This document shows, in pieces, positions 1 to 9,180 of a DNA stretch of 61,850 nucleotides (the stretch's first letter is position 1; each line of letters starts with the position of its first letter). The notes below the pieces were generated by a model, which was given only the letters and a program-made list of their open reading frames with translations, had not been told where the DNA came from and made no database searches. Source of the DNA: an uncultured Elusimicrobia bacterium. Its GTDB lineage: Bacteria > Elusimicrobiota > Elusimicrobia > Elusimicrobiales > UBA9959. A program made the translations under genes and the position numbers. The stretch lies in contig CAIRNJ010000045.1 in assembly GCA_903879915.1 (NCBI GenBank), positions 1 to 61,850 on the forward strand. Reading direction: 5' to 3'.

Positions 1-1
1 G

Positions 2-109
2 ATGCAAAAAGAGAAGATAGAACTGTTCCGAAAGGTGCAGCCTGCAGGGCTAAATCTGTTCCTGAAAGGAGGACAGGCTACAAACACACGACGGAATCAC
101 GACGAGTGA
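2..109 (+). CDS. Possible 3' end of a gene entering from the left
   Basis: An open frame runs in from the left edge and stops with TGA at 107-109. It encodes about 35 residues, including IELFRKV, then LNLFLKGG and a basic, Asn/Arg-rich end. Codon use (many AAA, GAA and GGA codons) looks less GC-rich than the neighbouring genes. It would converge on the priA-like gene, whose stop is at 168. The family is not recognised. A second frame is also open through this stretch, so the call is weak. Confidence 0.25.
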   Translation: MQKEKIELFRKVQPAGLNLFLKGGQATNTRRNHDE

Positions 110-167
110 TTTCAGGCTCATTCTTAGATTGGAAAATGCTGGGCGCCGCCGGGCCCGCCGGCCGGGC

Positions 168-2141
168 TCAATGGAACCCGTGGGGGTCGGCTTCTATGAA
201 GTATTTAACTCCGGGCCGCTGCGGCAGCGCCATGGCTTTCTCCATGCACAGCATAGCGGCTTTTTCGGAGGCGGCCTTGACCAGGTAGTACTCGCCGTAG
301 AATTTGCGCTTCTCCTGGCCGGCCGGGATCACCGGGCCGATGATCTCGCTGGCGTCACCGGCCCTGCGCAGGAACGAAAGCGCCGCCAGGAAATCCGCCG
401 CCGCCGCCTGCATGGCCCCGCGGTCGTAGGAGGCGAAGCGGGCCTTGACCGTGAAAGAGAAGGGGGGATAGAAAAAATCCTTCCTGCCCGCCAGTTCGCC
501 GTCGGCGAACGAGGGATAGTCCATCTCCTCCAGCCGGGAAAAGACGTAGTGCCCGCTCTCGCGGGTCTGGATGAACAGCGAGCCCTTGCTGCCCAGCAGC
601 CGCCACGCCCCGTAAAAGGACTGGAAGGCCTTTTCCGAGGCGCGGAAATCGGCGCTGGACAGGTCGGCGTCGGCGTCTATGAACGCCACCAGGTTCAGGC
701 GCGGGGCGCCCAGTTCGCGCAGCGCCACGCGCGTGCCTACCAGCACGTCGGCCTCTCCCTTGGAGAAGCTTTCAAGTTCCGCGCGCATGGCCTTCAGCGA
801 GCCGCGCAGCACGTCGCCGTCGAAACGGGCTATCTTCGCCGCCGGCAGCAGCCGCGCCAGGGCGTCCTGCGTTTTCTGCGTGCCGGCCCCGTAATCGCGG
901 AACACCTTGCCGCCGCACCGGGGGCAGGCCTGCGGCTTCGGCTCTTTCTTGCCGCAGCGGCGGCACAGCAGCGAGGTAACGCCGTCGGCGGGGTTCTTCA
1001 AAAGGGTCAGGCCCGGCCCGCAGGCGGGGCAGCGCGGCATCCAGCCGCAGTTGGCGCAGAAAAGGCGCGAGGCGTAGCCCTTGCGCCCGGCTATGACCAG
1101 CGCCTGGCCGCCCGCGGCCACCGCCGCCCGCAGGGCGTCCGCCAGCGGCCGGGCCAGGATGTCGCCGGGGTACTTCGTCATGTCGAGCACCCTGACCTCC
1201 GCGCCGGGACCCGCGGCCGGCGCGCCGGCGTCGAAACGCCGCAGCGCGCCCGCTGCCGCCGCGCCCCAGGCTTCTATGGAAGGGCAGGGGCTGGCCAGCA
1301 GCACCGAGGCGTTAAGGGCCCTGACGCGCCTCAGCAGCACTTCCCGCGCGTGGTAGAAAGGCTCGGCCTCTTCCTGTTTATAGACCTCTTCCTGCTCGCC
1401 GTCCATCACGGCGAAGCGCAGGTTCCTGAAAGGCAGGAACACGCCGGTGCGGGTGGCTATCACCACCTTGTACGCGCCGCCGGCGGCGCCGGCCCAGGCT
1501 TCGGCGCGTTTCTTGGGCGTCAGCCTGGCGTGCCAGACTCCCACCCTGCCGGGGAAAACGGCCTCCAGCGCGGCCGCCAGCGCCGGGATGAAGCTCAGGT
1601 CGGGCACCAGCAGCAGGCCCTGGGCGTCGGCCGCGCCGAGCGCGGCGGCGAACAGCGCCGGGTAGATAAGTTCGCGCCGCTCCAGCGCGGCCAGGCGCAG
1701 CAGGAAAGCACCCGGGCCGGGACGGGCCGCCGCGGCGAGCAGTTCTTTTATTTCCGGCACAACCGGGGCCGGCGCGCCGGGCAGCCAGGGGGGCGGCGCG
1801 GACGGGGGAGGGAGCTCGCGCGGGGCGTGCGCGAAAAAAGCCCCCAGGCAGAGCCCCGGCGCGGAGCCCCAGCGCCCCGACATCCAGGCCGCTATCTCCG
1901 GCGCGTCCTCGGGGAACAGCGGGTTCTCGTCGAGCAGGCGGCCGACGCTTTTCAGCTCCTTGAAACGGGTGAGGTCGGCGTCCTTTTCAGGCAGCACGCG
2001 CAGGATCACGCCCACGGCTTCGCGCTTGCCCAGGGACACCAGCACGCGCAGGCCCGGCGCGGCGCTGAGCTCCAGCTCCTCCGGCAGCAGGTAATAAAAA
2101 GTCCGCCGGAGCGGAATAGGGAATGAGATCTCGGCCAGCAT
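168..2141 (-). CDS. priA: PriA-like primosomal protein N' with degenerate helicase motifs
   Basis: Replication-restart protein PriA by overall architecture, 657 aa. The N-terminal 3'-DNA-binding region starts with a PIPLRRTFYYLLP segment. The Zn-binding insert is intact, with eight cysteines in CxxC pairs (362/365, 371/374, 393/396, 406/409). The C-terminal PriA region is also recognisable (FFYPPF, IIGPV). The ATPase motifs are eroded: the Walker A position (about 147-158) has no GKT, the DEEHD Walker B box reads DGEQE (247-251), GSATPS reads ASPCPS, and the arginine-rich motif VI (about 510-517) is lost. It may therefore act as a DNA-binding loader or scaffold rather than a motor; Deinococcus PriA is a known ATPase-deficient precedent. 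It is the last gene of the minus-strand run, 3 bp after the UDG gene. Confidence 0.85.
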   Translation of the reverse strand: MLAEISFPIPLRRTFYYLLPEELELSAAPGLRVLVSLGKREAVGVILRVLPEKDADLTRFKELKSVGRLLDENPLFPEDAPEIAAWMSGRWGSAPGLCLGAFFAHAPRELPPPSAPPPWLPGAPAPVVPEIKELLAAAARPGPGAFLLRLAALERRELIYPALFAAALGAADAQGLLLVPDLSFIPALAAALEAVFPGRVGVWHARLTPKKRAEAWAGAAGGAYKVVIATRTGVFLPFRNLRFAVMDGEQEEVYKQEEAEPFYHAREVLLRRVRALNASVLLASPCPSIEAWGAAAAGALRRFDAGAPAAGPGAEVRVLDMTKYPGDILARPLADALRAAVAAGGQALVIAGRKGYASRLFCANCGWMPRCPACGPGLTLLKNPADGVTSLLCRRCGKKEPKPQACPRCGGKVFRDYGAGTQKTQDALARLLPAAKIARFDGDVLRGSLKAMRAELESFSKGEADVLVGTRVALRELGAPRLNLVAFIDADADLSSADFRASEKAFQSFYGAWRLLGSKGSLFIQTRESGHYVFSRLEEMDYPSFADGELAGRKDFFYPPFSFTVKARFASYDRGAMQAAAADFLAALSFLRRAGDASEIIGPVIPAGQEKRKFYGEYYLVKAASEKAAMLCMEKAMALPQRPGVKYFIEADPHGFH

Positions 2142-2144
2142 AAC

Positions 2145-2945
2145 CTACACCGGCTTTTCGAGGAATTCCTTCAGCATCTTCATGTCTTCCCAGGTATCGC
2201 GTTTCAGGTTGGGATTGCGCAGCAGGGCCGCGGGATGGTAGGTGGGCAGCACTTTGATGGGGTGCCCGGGGCCGAAGAGCTCGACGGGATAATCGTACCA
2301 ATGGCCGCGCACCGCGGAGATCCCCTTATCTATGCCCAGCAGCACCTTGGTGGCCACCGAGCCGAGCGTAACTATGCAGGCCGGCTTGATGAAGCGCAGC
2401 TGTTCGTCGAGGTAAGGCCGGCACGCCGAGATCTCCTCGGGCGTGGGCGGGCGGTCGTTGCCGTGCGCCTCCGGCGTTTCCGGACTTTTCATCGGGTGGC
2501 ACTTGACGATATTGGCGATGTAGACGTCGGAGCGCTTCAGCCCCAGCACGGTCTCGAGGATCTTGTCCAGCAGCTGGCCGGAACGGCCGACGAAGGGCTC
2601 TCCCTCGTGGTCTTCCTGGAAGCCCGGGCCTTCGCCCACGAAAACTACGCGGGCCTTGTAAGTGCCTACGCCGAAAACGGAGTTGAGCCGGGCTATGCCC
2701 AGCCCGCAGCGGCGGCAGTTCTTCACTTTTTCGGCGAGCAACGCGATGTCTTCGGCAGCCACGGCCGCGGCGGGCGCGGCAGACGCGGCGGGCGCCGGCA
2801 AAGGCGCCGGAGAGGGCGCCTGCAAGGGTGCCGCCGCAGCGGGAACCGCCGCCCCGGCGTTCAGCGGGGGCTCGGAGAGGTTCTCGTCCAGCGTACGGAT
2901 ATAGGCCGCCACGTCCCTGGCGGCCGCACCCAGAGCGCGCTTCAT
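2145..2945 (-). CDS. Uracil-DNA glycosylase, family 4 (Fe-S type)
   Basis: Removes uracil from DNA in base-excision repair. The 266-aa protein has a short N-terminal helix, an Ala/Pro-rich linker (about residues 33-65), and then the catalytic domain. Four cysteines fit the family-4 Fe-S cluster: CRRC, the C of NIVKCHP and the C of SACRPYL. Motif A reads GEGPGFQEDHEGEPF and motif B reads HPAALLRNP. I chose the ATG at 2945 because it overlaps the rpoZ stop by one base (TAATG). A longer open frame upstream is only the rpoZ region read in another frame. Some members of this superfamily are annotated as phage SPO1-type DNA polymerase-related proteins. Confidence 0.88.
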   Translation of the reverse strand: MKRALGAAARDVAAYIRTLDENLSEPPLNAGAAVPAAAAPLQAPSPAPLPAPAASAAPAAAVAAEDIALLAEKVKNCRRCGLGIARLNSVFGVGTYKARVVFVGEGPGFQEDHEGEPFVGRSGQLLDKILETVLGLKRSDVYIANIVKCHPMKSPETPEAHGNDRPPTPEEISACRPYLDEQLRFIKPACIVTLGSVATKVLLGIDKGISAVRGHWYDYPVELFGPGHPIKVLPTYHPAALLRNPNLKRDTWEDMKMLKEFLEKPV

Positions 2946-3268
2946 TATTTCGCGGCTTTCTGCCTGACGGGCCGGCTGTCGGCGGGGTCTTTGCCCGGGA
3001 CGCGCTTGGCCATGAGCTTGTCTTCTATGGCCTGATCGTCCTTCACGGACTTCTCCACTTCGGCCATCGTCACTTTCTTGTTCACGACGTCCAGCAGGGA
3101 GCGCTCGATGAGCTCGGCCATGGGGATCTGGCGGAACTCTTCCTGACGGCGCAGGTGGCGGGCCCACTGCATGGCCCTGACTATGTCCTGGTACTTGGAA
3201 GGACCGTAGTCGGAAATAAGACGGTCGAGTACTTCAGCGCTGTTCTCAACTTTCGCGTGCGTCGTCAT
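2945..3268 (-). CDS. rpoZ: RNA polymerase omega subunit-like protein
   Basis: Small RNA polymerase assembly subunit, 107 aa. The diagnostic part is the SKYQDIVRAMQWARHL segment, which corresponds to the NRFELVLLAxxRARQL helix of omega. A segment of the form IPMAELIERSLLDVVNKKVT follows. The C-terminus is basic and extends past the usual omega core. A strong ribosome-binding site (GGAGG) lies just upstream of the ATG. The position directly after gmk is the classical gmk-rpoZ arrangement and supports the call. The sequence is divergent, so the symbol rests partly on synteny. Confidence 0.75.
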   Translation of the reverse strand: MTTHAKVENSAEVLDRLISDYGPSKYQDIVRAMQWARHLRRQEEFRQIPMAELIERSLLDVVNKKVTMAEVEKSVKDDQAIEDKLMAKRVPGKDPADSRPVRQKAAK

Positions 3269-3296
3269 AATGAACCTCCAGATAAACCGCTGTAGA

Positions 3297-3935
3297 TCAG
3301 AGTCTGCCTTTCGCCCCGTTCAGCTGGCTGCCGAAATCCTTCACCTTGTCCAGGTTGCGGCCGGTCCGGCGGGTTTCCAGGTCGGCTATCGCAGCCACTT
3401 CGAGCACCGCTTCCTTAAGCCTGTCGTTTATCACCAGGTAGTCGAACCAGGCGGCCATCTTTATCTCGGCCCTGGCCGTTTCAAGGCGTACCGCGACGTT
3501 CTCCGGGGCCTCGCCGCGGCCGCGCAGGCGCTGCACCAGCGTCTTGAGGTCCGGCGGCAGCAGGAAAACCGTGACCGCGGCCGGGAACACTTTTTTTACT
3601 GACCGGGCGCCCTTCACGTCGATCGTCATCACCGGTATGCGTCCCGCTTTCAGCGCGTCCGCCACCGACTTCGCCGGCGTGCCGTAATAATTGCCGTGCA
3701 CCTTCGCCCACTCCAGCAGCTTGCCTTCCTTCCTCAGCTTCCCGAACTTTTCAACGGTGACGAAATAATAGTCCTTCCCGTCCACTTCGCCCGGGCGGCG
3801 CGGCCTGGTGGTGCAGGTAACGCTGAAAACGAAGCGCCGGTCCAGCTTAAGCAGCTCGGAACGCACGACGGTCTTTCCGCCCCCGGAGGGGGCGGAAATG
3901 ACCATCGGGAAGTACTTGTAGCTGCCTTGACGCAC
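3297..3935 (-). CDS. gmk: Guanylate kinase
   Basis: Phosphorylates GMP to GDP with ATP, in purine nucleotide metabolism. At 212 aa it has the usual family length. The P-loop APSGGGKT is near residue 15. The GMP-binding segment TTRPRRPGEVDGKDYYFV is present, followed by the lid and the conserved TIDVKGARSVKK strand. The start is GTG at 3935; the next ATG would remove residues just ahead of the P-loop strand. The gene begins 3 bp after the ppdk stop and is followed by rpoZ, so ppdk-gmk-rpoZ-udg-priA reads as one transcription unit. Confidence 0.93.
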   Translation of the reverse strand: MRQGSYKYFPMVISAPSGGGKTVVRSELLKLDRRFVFSVTCTTRPRRPGEVDGKDYYFVTVEKFGKLRKEGKLLEWAKVHGNYYGTPAKSVADALKAGRIPVMTIDVKGARSVKKVFPAAVTVFLLPPDLKTLVQRLRGRGEAPENVAVRLETARAEIKMAAWFDYLVINDRLKEAVLEVAAIADLETRRTGRNLDKVKDFGSQLNGAKGRL

Positions 3936-3938
3936 TGT

Positions 3939-6725
3939 TTACTTGTTCTTCCTCGGGTTCCGTATCTGGGACTGCGCCGCGGACAGTATGGCTATGGGCA
4001 CGCGGAACGGGGAGCAGGACACGTAGGTCAGGCCCACCTTGTGGCAGAACGCGACCGACGCCGGTTCGCCGCCCTGCTCGCCGCAGATGCCGATCTTCAG
4101 GTCTTTGCGGGTCTTGCGGCCGCGCTCGACGGTGATCTTTATCAGCTCGCCCACACCGTCCTGGTCGATGGTCTGGAAGGGGTCCACGGGGATGATGCCC
4201 TTCTTGACGTAGTCGTTAAGGAACGGTCCGGAGTCGTCGCGGGAATAACCGAAGGTCATCTGCGTCAGGTCGTTGGTGCCGAACGAGAAGAACTCCATGG
4301 TCTCGGCGAGCTTGCCGGCCATCAGGCAGGCGCGGGGTATCTCTATCATGGTGCCGACCATGTACTTCACCCTCACGCCTTTCTGCTTCATTACCTCGGC
4401 GTACACGCGGTGGATGATCTCGGTCTGGTGCTTCACCTCGTTCTCGAGGGAGACCACGGGGATCATGATGTCGGGGAACACTTTCACGCCCTCTTTATGC
4501 AGCTCGGCCGCGGCTTCGAAGATCGCGCGGGCCTGCATCTCGGTGATCTCCGGGTAGGTGATGCCGAGGCGCACGCCGCGGTGGCCCATCATCGGGTTGG
4601 ACTCGCGAAGGCCGGTGGCGCGGGCCTCGAGCTCCTCGTAGGAGATGCCCAGGGCCTTGCCCAGTTCTTCAAGTTTTTCCTTCTGATGCGGCACGAACTC
4701 GTGCAGGGGGGGGTCCATGAGGCGCACGGTCACGTGGAAGCCTTCCATCACCTTGAAGGTGGCCTTGAGGTCGTTCTTCATGTAGGGGAACAAGTCGTTG
4801 AGCGCGGCTTTGCGCTCCTCGAGGTTCTTGGACATGATCATCTTGCGCAGCTGGAACAGCGCCGCATCCGAGCCTTTGCCGTAGAACATGTGCTCTATGC
4901 GGAACAGGCCGATGCCCTCGGCGCCGTAAGTGCGGGCCTGGGCGGAGTCGGAGGGCGTGTCGGCGTTGGTCCACACTTTCAGAGCGCGTATGGAATTGCA
5001 GAACTTAAGGAAGTCCTGGAGCATAGCCATCGTGACGTCGCTGCATTCGACCAGCGGCATCTTGCCGGTGTAGACGAAGCCGCGGGAACCGTTGAGGGAG
5101 ATCCAGTCTCCCTCGTTGAGCACCGCGCCGCCGAGGTGGAGCGTCCTGGCCTTCAGGTCGATCTTCACGTCGGCGCAGCCGACGACGCAGCACTTGCCCC
5201 AGCCGCGCGCCACGAGGGCCGCGTGGGAGGTCATGCCGCCGCGGGCGGTGAGGATGGCTTCGGCCGCCCTCATGCCTTCGACGTCTTCGGGGTTGGTCTC
5301 TTCGCGGACCAGGATGACGTTCTTGCCTTCTTTCTTCCACTTAACGGCTTCTTCGGCCGTAAAAACTATCATGCCTACGGCGCCGCCGGGGCCGGCGGGG
5401 AGGCCTTTGCCGAGAGGCTTGGTGCCGAGCTCGATCTTCGGGTCGAGGATGGGGTGCAGCAGCTCGTCGAGCTGTTCGGGGGAGACGCGCATCACGGCCT
5501 CTTCCTTGGTGGCGAGCTTCTCTTTCTGCATGTCGAGGGCCATGCGCACGGCGGCCAGGCCGTTGCGCTTGCCGACGCGGCACTGGAGCATCCACAGGCG
5601 GCCGCCTTCGATGGTGAACTCGATGTCGAGCATGTCGTGGTAATGCTTCTCGAGCTTGGCGCGGATGGCGGCCAGCTCTTTGTAGGCCACGGGCATGAGC
5701 TGCTCAAGGGACTTGAGGTTCCTGGACTGCTCGTTGCGGCTGGATTCGTTGATGGGGTGGGGGGTGCGGATGCCGGCCACCACGTCCTCGCCCTGGGCGT
5801 TCTCGAGGAACTCGCCGAAGAAGGCGTTCTCGCCGGTGCCGGGGTTGCGGGTGAAGCCCACGCCGGTGGAGGAGTTCTCGCCCATGTTGCCGAACACCAT
5901 GGCCTGCACGTTGACGGCCGTGCCCCACTCGGCGGGGATGCCTTCGATGCGGCGGTAGGAGACGGCGCGCCGGCCCATCCAGGAGGCGAACACGGCGCCG
6001 ATGGAGCCCCACAGCTGGTCCATGTGGTTGTCGGGGAATTCTTTGCCGAGCACTTCTTTCACCTTGGCCCGGAACAGGATGCCCAGTTCCTTCAGGTCTT
6101 CGGCGGTCAGGTCGGTGTCGGACTTGGCGCCGCGCTTGGTCTTCATGTCGTGCATGATGCGCTCAAGCTGTTTGCGGATGCCCTGGTCGTCGGCGGGCTC
6201 GATGCCGGCGGCTTTTTCCATGACCACGTCGGAGTACATCATGATCAGGCGGCGGTAGGAGTCGTAAACGAAGCGGGGGTTATTGGTGAGCTTTATCAGG
6301 CCCGGGATGGTCTCGCTGGTGAGGCCGCAGTTAAGGATGGTCTCCATCATGCCCGGCATGGAGGAGCGGGCGCCGGAGCGCACGGAGACGAGCAGGGGGT
6401 TGTTGGCGTCGCCGAACTTCTTGCCGGTGATCTCTTCCACCTTGCGCAGGTTCTTCTCGACGTCCTGGGTGAGGCCCTTGGGGTAGGAGCGCTTATTGGC
6501 CCAGTAGTAAGTGCAAATTTCGGTGGTGAGCGTGAAGCCCGGGGGAACGGGCAGGCGCAGGTCGGGGTGGCCGGCCATCTCGGCGAGGTTCGCGCCTTTG
6601 CCGCCCAGCAGGTTCTTCATTGACGCTTTGCCTTCGGCTTTGCCGCCGCCGAAGAAATAGGTGACTTTCTTGGAAATTTTAACGGAAGATGCTTTCACTT
6701 TGGATTTAACAGCCGTCTTGGGCAT
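3939..6725 (-). CDS. ppdK: Pyruvate, phosphate dikinase
   Basis: Interconverts pyruvate + ATP + Pi with phosphoenolpyruvate + AMP + PPi, in glycolysis/gluconeogenesis. The 928-aa protein has the three PPDK parts: an N-terminal ATP-grasp domain (YFFGGGKAEG, GGKGANLAEM, SVRSGARSSMPGMM), the phosphohistidine domain with GGMTSHAALVARGWGK (catalytic His about 501, regulatory-type Thr two residues before it), and the C-terminal PEP/pyruvate TIM barrel ending with GICGEQGGEP. The ATG at 6725 follows an AGGAGC ribosome-binding site, and the upstream in-frame codons look non-coding. No PPDK regulatory protein (DUF299) gene lies next to it. PPi-dependent energy metabolism is an inference from this enzyme alone. 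Confidence 0.97.
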   Translation of the reverse strand: MPKTAVKSKVKASSVKISKKVTYFFGGGKAEGKASMKNLLGGKGANLAEMAGHPDLRLPVPPGFTLTTEICTYYWANKRSYPKGLTQDVEKNLRKVEEITGKKFGDANNPLLVSVRSGARSSMPGMMETILNCGLTSETIPGLIKLTNNPRFVYDSYRRLIMMYSDVVMEKAAGIEPADDQGIRKQLERIMHDMKTKRGAKSDTDLTAEDLKELGILFRAKVKEVLGKEFPDNHMDQLWGSIGAVFASWMGRRAVSYRRIEGIPAEWGTAVNVQAMVFGNMGENSSTGVGFTRNPGTGENAFFGEFLENAQGEDVVAGIRTPHPINESSRNEQSRNLKSLEQLMPVAYKELAAIRAKLEKHYHDMLDIEFTIEGGRLWMLQCRVGKRNGLAAVRMALDMQKEKLATKEEAVMRVSPEQLDELLHPILDPKIELGTKPLGKGLPAGPGGAVGMIVFTAEEAVKWKKEGKNVILVREETNPEDVEGMRAAEAILTARGGMTSHAALVARGWGKCCVVGCADVKIDLKARTLHLGGAVLNEGDWISLNGSRGFVYTGKMPLVECSDVTMAMLQDFLKFCNSIRALKVWTNADTPSDSAQARTYGAEGIGLFRIEHMFYGKGSDAALFQLRKMIMSKNLEERKAALNDLFPYMKNDLKATFKVMEGFHVTVRLMDPPLHEFVPHQKEKLEELGKALGISYEELEARATGLRESNPMMGHRGVRLGITYPEITEMQARAIFEAAAELHKEGVKVFPDIMIPVVSLENEVKHQTEIIHRVYAEVMKQKGVRVKYMVGTMIEIPRACLMAGKLAETMEFFSFGTNDLTQMTFGYSRDDSGPFLNDYVKKGIIPVDPFQTIDQDGVGELIKITVERGRKTRKDLKIGICGEQGGEPASVAFCHKVGLTYVSCSPFRVPIAILSAAQSQIRNPRKNK

Positions 6726-6841
6726 AATGTTTTGGCTCCTGTTGACTAATTTACTGTCTGGCCCGCGGGTGCGGGGGTCAAGCCCGTATGGGGGGCTTTC
6801 CTTAATGATACCAAATGGGGAGGCGGGGGGCAAGAAGGGAG

Positions 6842-7036
6842 CTATTTGACTATTTTACGTTCCAGGTATTCTATGACCATGGGGGCCAGGAAGAACAGGG
6901 CGACGAGCACCAGGAACGAAAAGACGGGCCCGCCTATGCGGCGCAGGAAAGGATCGAGGCCGCCCGCCTGGAACAGCAGCGCGGCCGCCACTATGCCTAT
7001 GAACCGGTTGCGGCGCTTCACTTCGGAAAGCTTCAT
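6842..7036 (-). CDS. Small membrane protein of unknown function
   Basis: A 64-aa protein with a basic N-terminus (KLSEVKRRNR), a short hydrophobic segment, and a stronger transmembrane helix around residues 36-55, ending in a charged tail. Its ATG overlaps the stop of the upstream S9 peptidase gene by four bases (ATGA), so it is translationally coupled and likely real. No family is recognised. It could anchor or accompany the peptidase, but that is only suggested by the coupling. Confidence 0.6.
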   Translation of the reverse strand: MKLSEVKRRNRFIGIVAAALLFQAGGLDPFLRRIGGPVFSFLVLVALFFLAPMVIEYLERKIVK

Positions 7037-9150
7037 TCTTTTATCCCTTCCAAGTCCAGCACGAAAGCGTACTCCAGGGCCACGAGCTTAAGCGCCTCGA
7101 AACGGCCCGATTTGCCGCCGTGCCCTACCTCCATGTCCGTCCTGAGCAGCAGCACGTTCTTGTCCGTCTTCATGTCCCGGAGCTTCGCCGCCCATTTAGC
7201 GGGTTCCCAGTACTGCACCTGGGAATCGTTGAGGCCGGCGGTTATCAGCAGGTTCGGGTAGGCCTTTTTTTCCACGTTGTCGTAAGGCGAATAGGAAAGG
7301 ATATAGTCGTAGTATTCTTTAATATTGGGATTGCCCCACTCGTCATACTCGCCGGTAGTGAGGGGGATGTCGGGGTCCAGCATGGTGGTGACCACGTCCA
7401 CGAACGGCACGGCCGCTATCATCCCCCTGTACAGTTCCGGCGCCATATTGGCGACGGCGCCCATCAGCAGGCCGCCGGCCGAGCCGCCCTCGGCGTAGAC
7501 ATGCGCCGGGGAAGTATAGCCGAGGTCTATAAGATAGCGGGTGGCGTCGATGAAGTCGTAGAAGGTGTTCTTCTTCTTCAGCTGCCGCCCGTCCTCGTAC
7601 CAGCGCCGGCCCATTTCGGAGCCGCCGCGGATATGGGGGAGCGCGAAGATGAAGCCCCTGTCGAGCAGCGACAGCCGCAGGGAACTGAAGTCGGGGTCGG
7701 AACTGTAGCCGTAAGACCCGTAGGAGGTTATGAACAAAGGGTTCGCGCCGCTCTTCAGGTCCAGCCCTTTTTTATAGACAATGGAGACCGGCACTTTCTC
7801 GCCGTCGCGCGCGGCGAACCACAGCCGTTCCGCCTTGTAATTTTCGGGGTCGAAGCCGCCCAGCACTTCCTGCCGCTTCATCAGCGCGCGGAAGCCGTCA
7901 CGAAGGTTAATGTCGTAAACCGAGAGGGGCGTGGTCATGGACTCGTAAGTAACGCGCAGCTTCTCCGTGCGGTACTCGTAGTTGTCGCCCAGGTCGGCCA
8001 GGTAGGCCGGCTCGTCGAAATCCAGGTAGGAATCGGCGCCGGTGGCGCGGTTGAACACGCGCAGCCGCCCCAGCGCTTTGCTGCGCTCCTTGAGCACCAG
8101 CCAGCCTTCGAAAACCTCCAGGGATTCCAACAGCGTATCCTCGCGGTGCGGGACCAGCTCAGTCCAGGCGTCCTTGCCGGTATTGACCGCGGAACAGGTG
8201 GAAACCTTGAAATTCCTGGCGCCTTCGTTGTTCAGCACGTAGAACTTATCCCCGCCGTCCGCTATGTCGTACTCGAGCCCTTTTTGCCGCGGCTGGAAAA
8301 CCTTTACGGGGGCGGCCGGGGTGTCGGCGTCTATCAGCAGGTACTCCGTGGAAAGCGTGGCGCCGGTGCGGATGAAGATATATTTCTCGGTACCGGCTTT
8401 CGAAATAGAGGCTTCGAAAGTTTCGTCGGCCTCGAAGAACAGTTCCTTGTCCTCTTTGGCGCCCAGCTCGTGGCTGAACACCCGCTCCCAGCGCAGGGTT
8501 TCCGGGTTCTGCTTCACGTAGACCAGCGTGCGGTTATCGTTGGCCCAGACCATATTGCCGGCGGTGTTCTCTATCTTCTCCTCCGCCACCCGGCCGGTGA
8601 CGAGGTCCTTGAAATATACGGTGAAGAACCGCCGGCCTTTGGTGTCTACGGCGTAAGCTATCATCTTGTGGTCCGGCCTTATGGCCGGGAAACGCACCTG
8701 GCAGAAAGCCTGGCCCTTCGCCAGTTCGTTGACGTCCAGCAGCACTTCCTCCGGCCCGTCGGCGGCGCCCCGCCTGCGCGCGTACACCGGGTATTCCCTG
8801 CCGGTCTTGTAGAACTTAAAATAATAGTATTCCCCGTACTTGAAAGGCACGGTGGAATCGTCCTGCTTGATGCGGCCTTTCATCTCGGCAAAAAGTTCCC
8901 CGCGGAATTTTTCCGTCGGCTTGAGCATTTCTTCCGTGTAGTCGTTCTCGGCCTTAAGGTAAGCCAGCACCCCGGGGGCGCTGCGGTCCTTCAGCCAGTA
9001 GTAATCGTCCGTCCGCGCCTCGCCGTGTTTCTCCAGCCTGAAGGGGATCTTCTGCGCCCGCGGCGGCTCGGCCGCGCGCGCCGCGGCGGCCCCCAGGCCA
9101 AGAAGGATAAAAGCGAAACCCGTTATGCCGGCGCATTCTAGCTGTGTCAT
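7033..9150 (-). CDS. Prolyl oligopeptidase family (S9A) peptidase, oligopeptidase B-like
   Basis: A serine peptidase of the prolyl oligopeptidase fold, 705 aa. An N-terminal hydrophobic stretch ends in AAARA near residue 26 and looks like a signal peptide, suggesting periplasmic action. Next come the family entry segment (DDYYWLKDR), a seven-bladed propeller region, and a C-terminal alpha/beta-hydrolase domain. The catalytic triad is visible: Ser557 in GGSAGG, Asp642 in GLNDSQVQYWEP, His677 in VGHGGKSGR. The oligopeptidase B-type RGG motif (HIRGGSEMGR) is also there. Substrates are probably short peptides cut after basic residues if it is a true oligopeptidase B. It is divergent from the TlpA genes. 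Confidence 0.92.
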   Translation of the reverse strand: MTQLECAGITGFAFILLGLGAAAARAAEPPRAQKIPFRLEKHGEARTDDYYWLKDRSAPGVLAYLKAENDYTEEMLKPTEKFRGELFAEMKGRIKQDDSTVPFKYGEYYYFKFYKTGREYPVYARRRGAADGPEEVLLDVNELAKGQAFCQVRFPAIRPDHKMIAYAVDTKGRRFFTVYFKDLVTGRVAEEKIENTAGNMVWANDNRTLVYVKQNPETLRWERVFSHELGAKEDKELFFEADETFEASISKAGTEKYIFIRTGATLSTEYLLIDADTPAAPVKVFQPRQKGLEYDIADGGDKFYVLNNEGARNFKVSTCSAVNTGKDAWTELVPHREDTLLESLEVFEGWLVLKERSKALGRLRVFNRATGADSYLDFDEPAYLADLGDNYEYRTEKLRVTYESMTTPLSVYDINLRDGFRALMKRQEVLGGFDPENYKAERLWFAARDGEKVPVSIVYKKGLDLKSGANPLFITSYGSYGYSSDPDFSSLRLSLLDRGFIFALPHIRGGSEMGRRWYEDGRQLKKKNTFYDFIDATRYLIDLGYTSPAHVYAEGGSAGGLLMGAVANMAPELYRGMIAAVPFVDVVTTMLDPDIPLTTGEYDEWGNPNIKEYYDYILSYSPYDNVEKKAYPNLLITAGLNDSQVQYWEPAKWAAKLRDMKTDKNVLLLRTDMEVGHGGKSGRFEALKLVALEYAFVLDLEGIKE

Positions 9151-9180
9151 TCGTATAGGTTAATCAAAAGCGGCCGGCGC

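Noticed and set aside
1-167. An RNA gene (RNase P, tmRNA or SRP RNA) at the left edge
   Set aside because: No diagnostic core motif of any of these could be found; the AT-richer sequence fits the tail of a coding frame better.
129-2126. A 665-codon frame on the plus strand opposite priA
   Set aside because: Arg/Gly/Ala/Gln-rich with no recognisable domains. The minus-strand PriA reading has conserved zinc-binding motifs.
2946-3167. An N-terminal extension of the uracil-DNA glycosylase
   Set aside because: The added residues are Arg/Gly/Pro-rich and overlap rpoZ in another frame. The ATG at 2945, overlapping the rpoZ stop, is the normal coupled start.
3696-6623. A 975-codon open frame on the plus strand opposite ppdK
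   Set aside because: It is the antisense of PPDK. Its composition (Gly/His/Leu/Val-rich, no domains) is typical of stop-free antisense frames in GC-rich genes.
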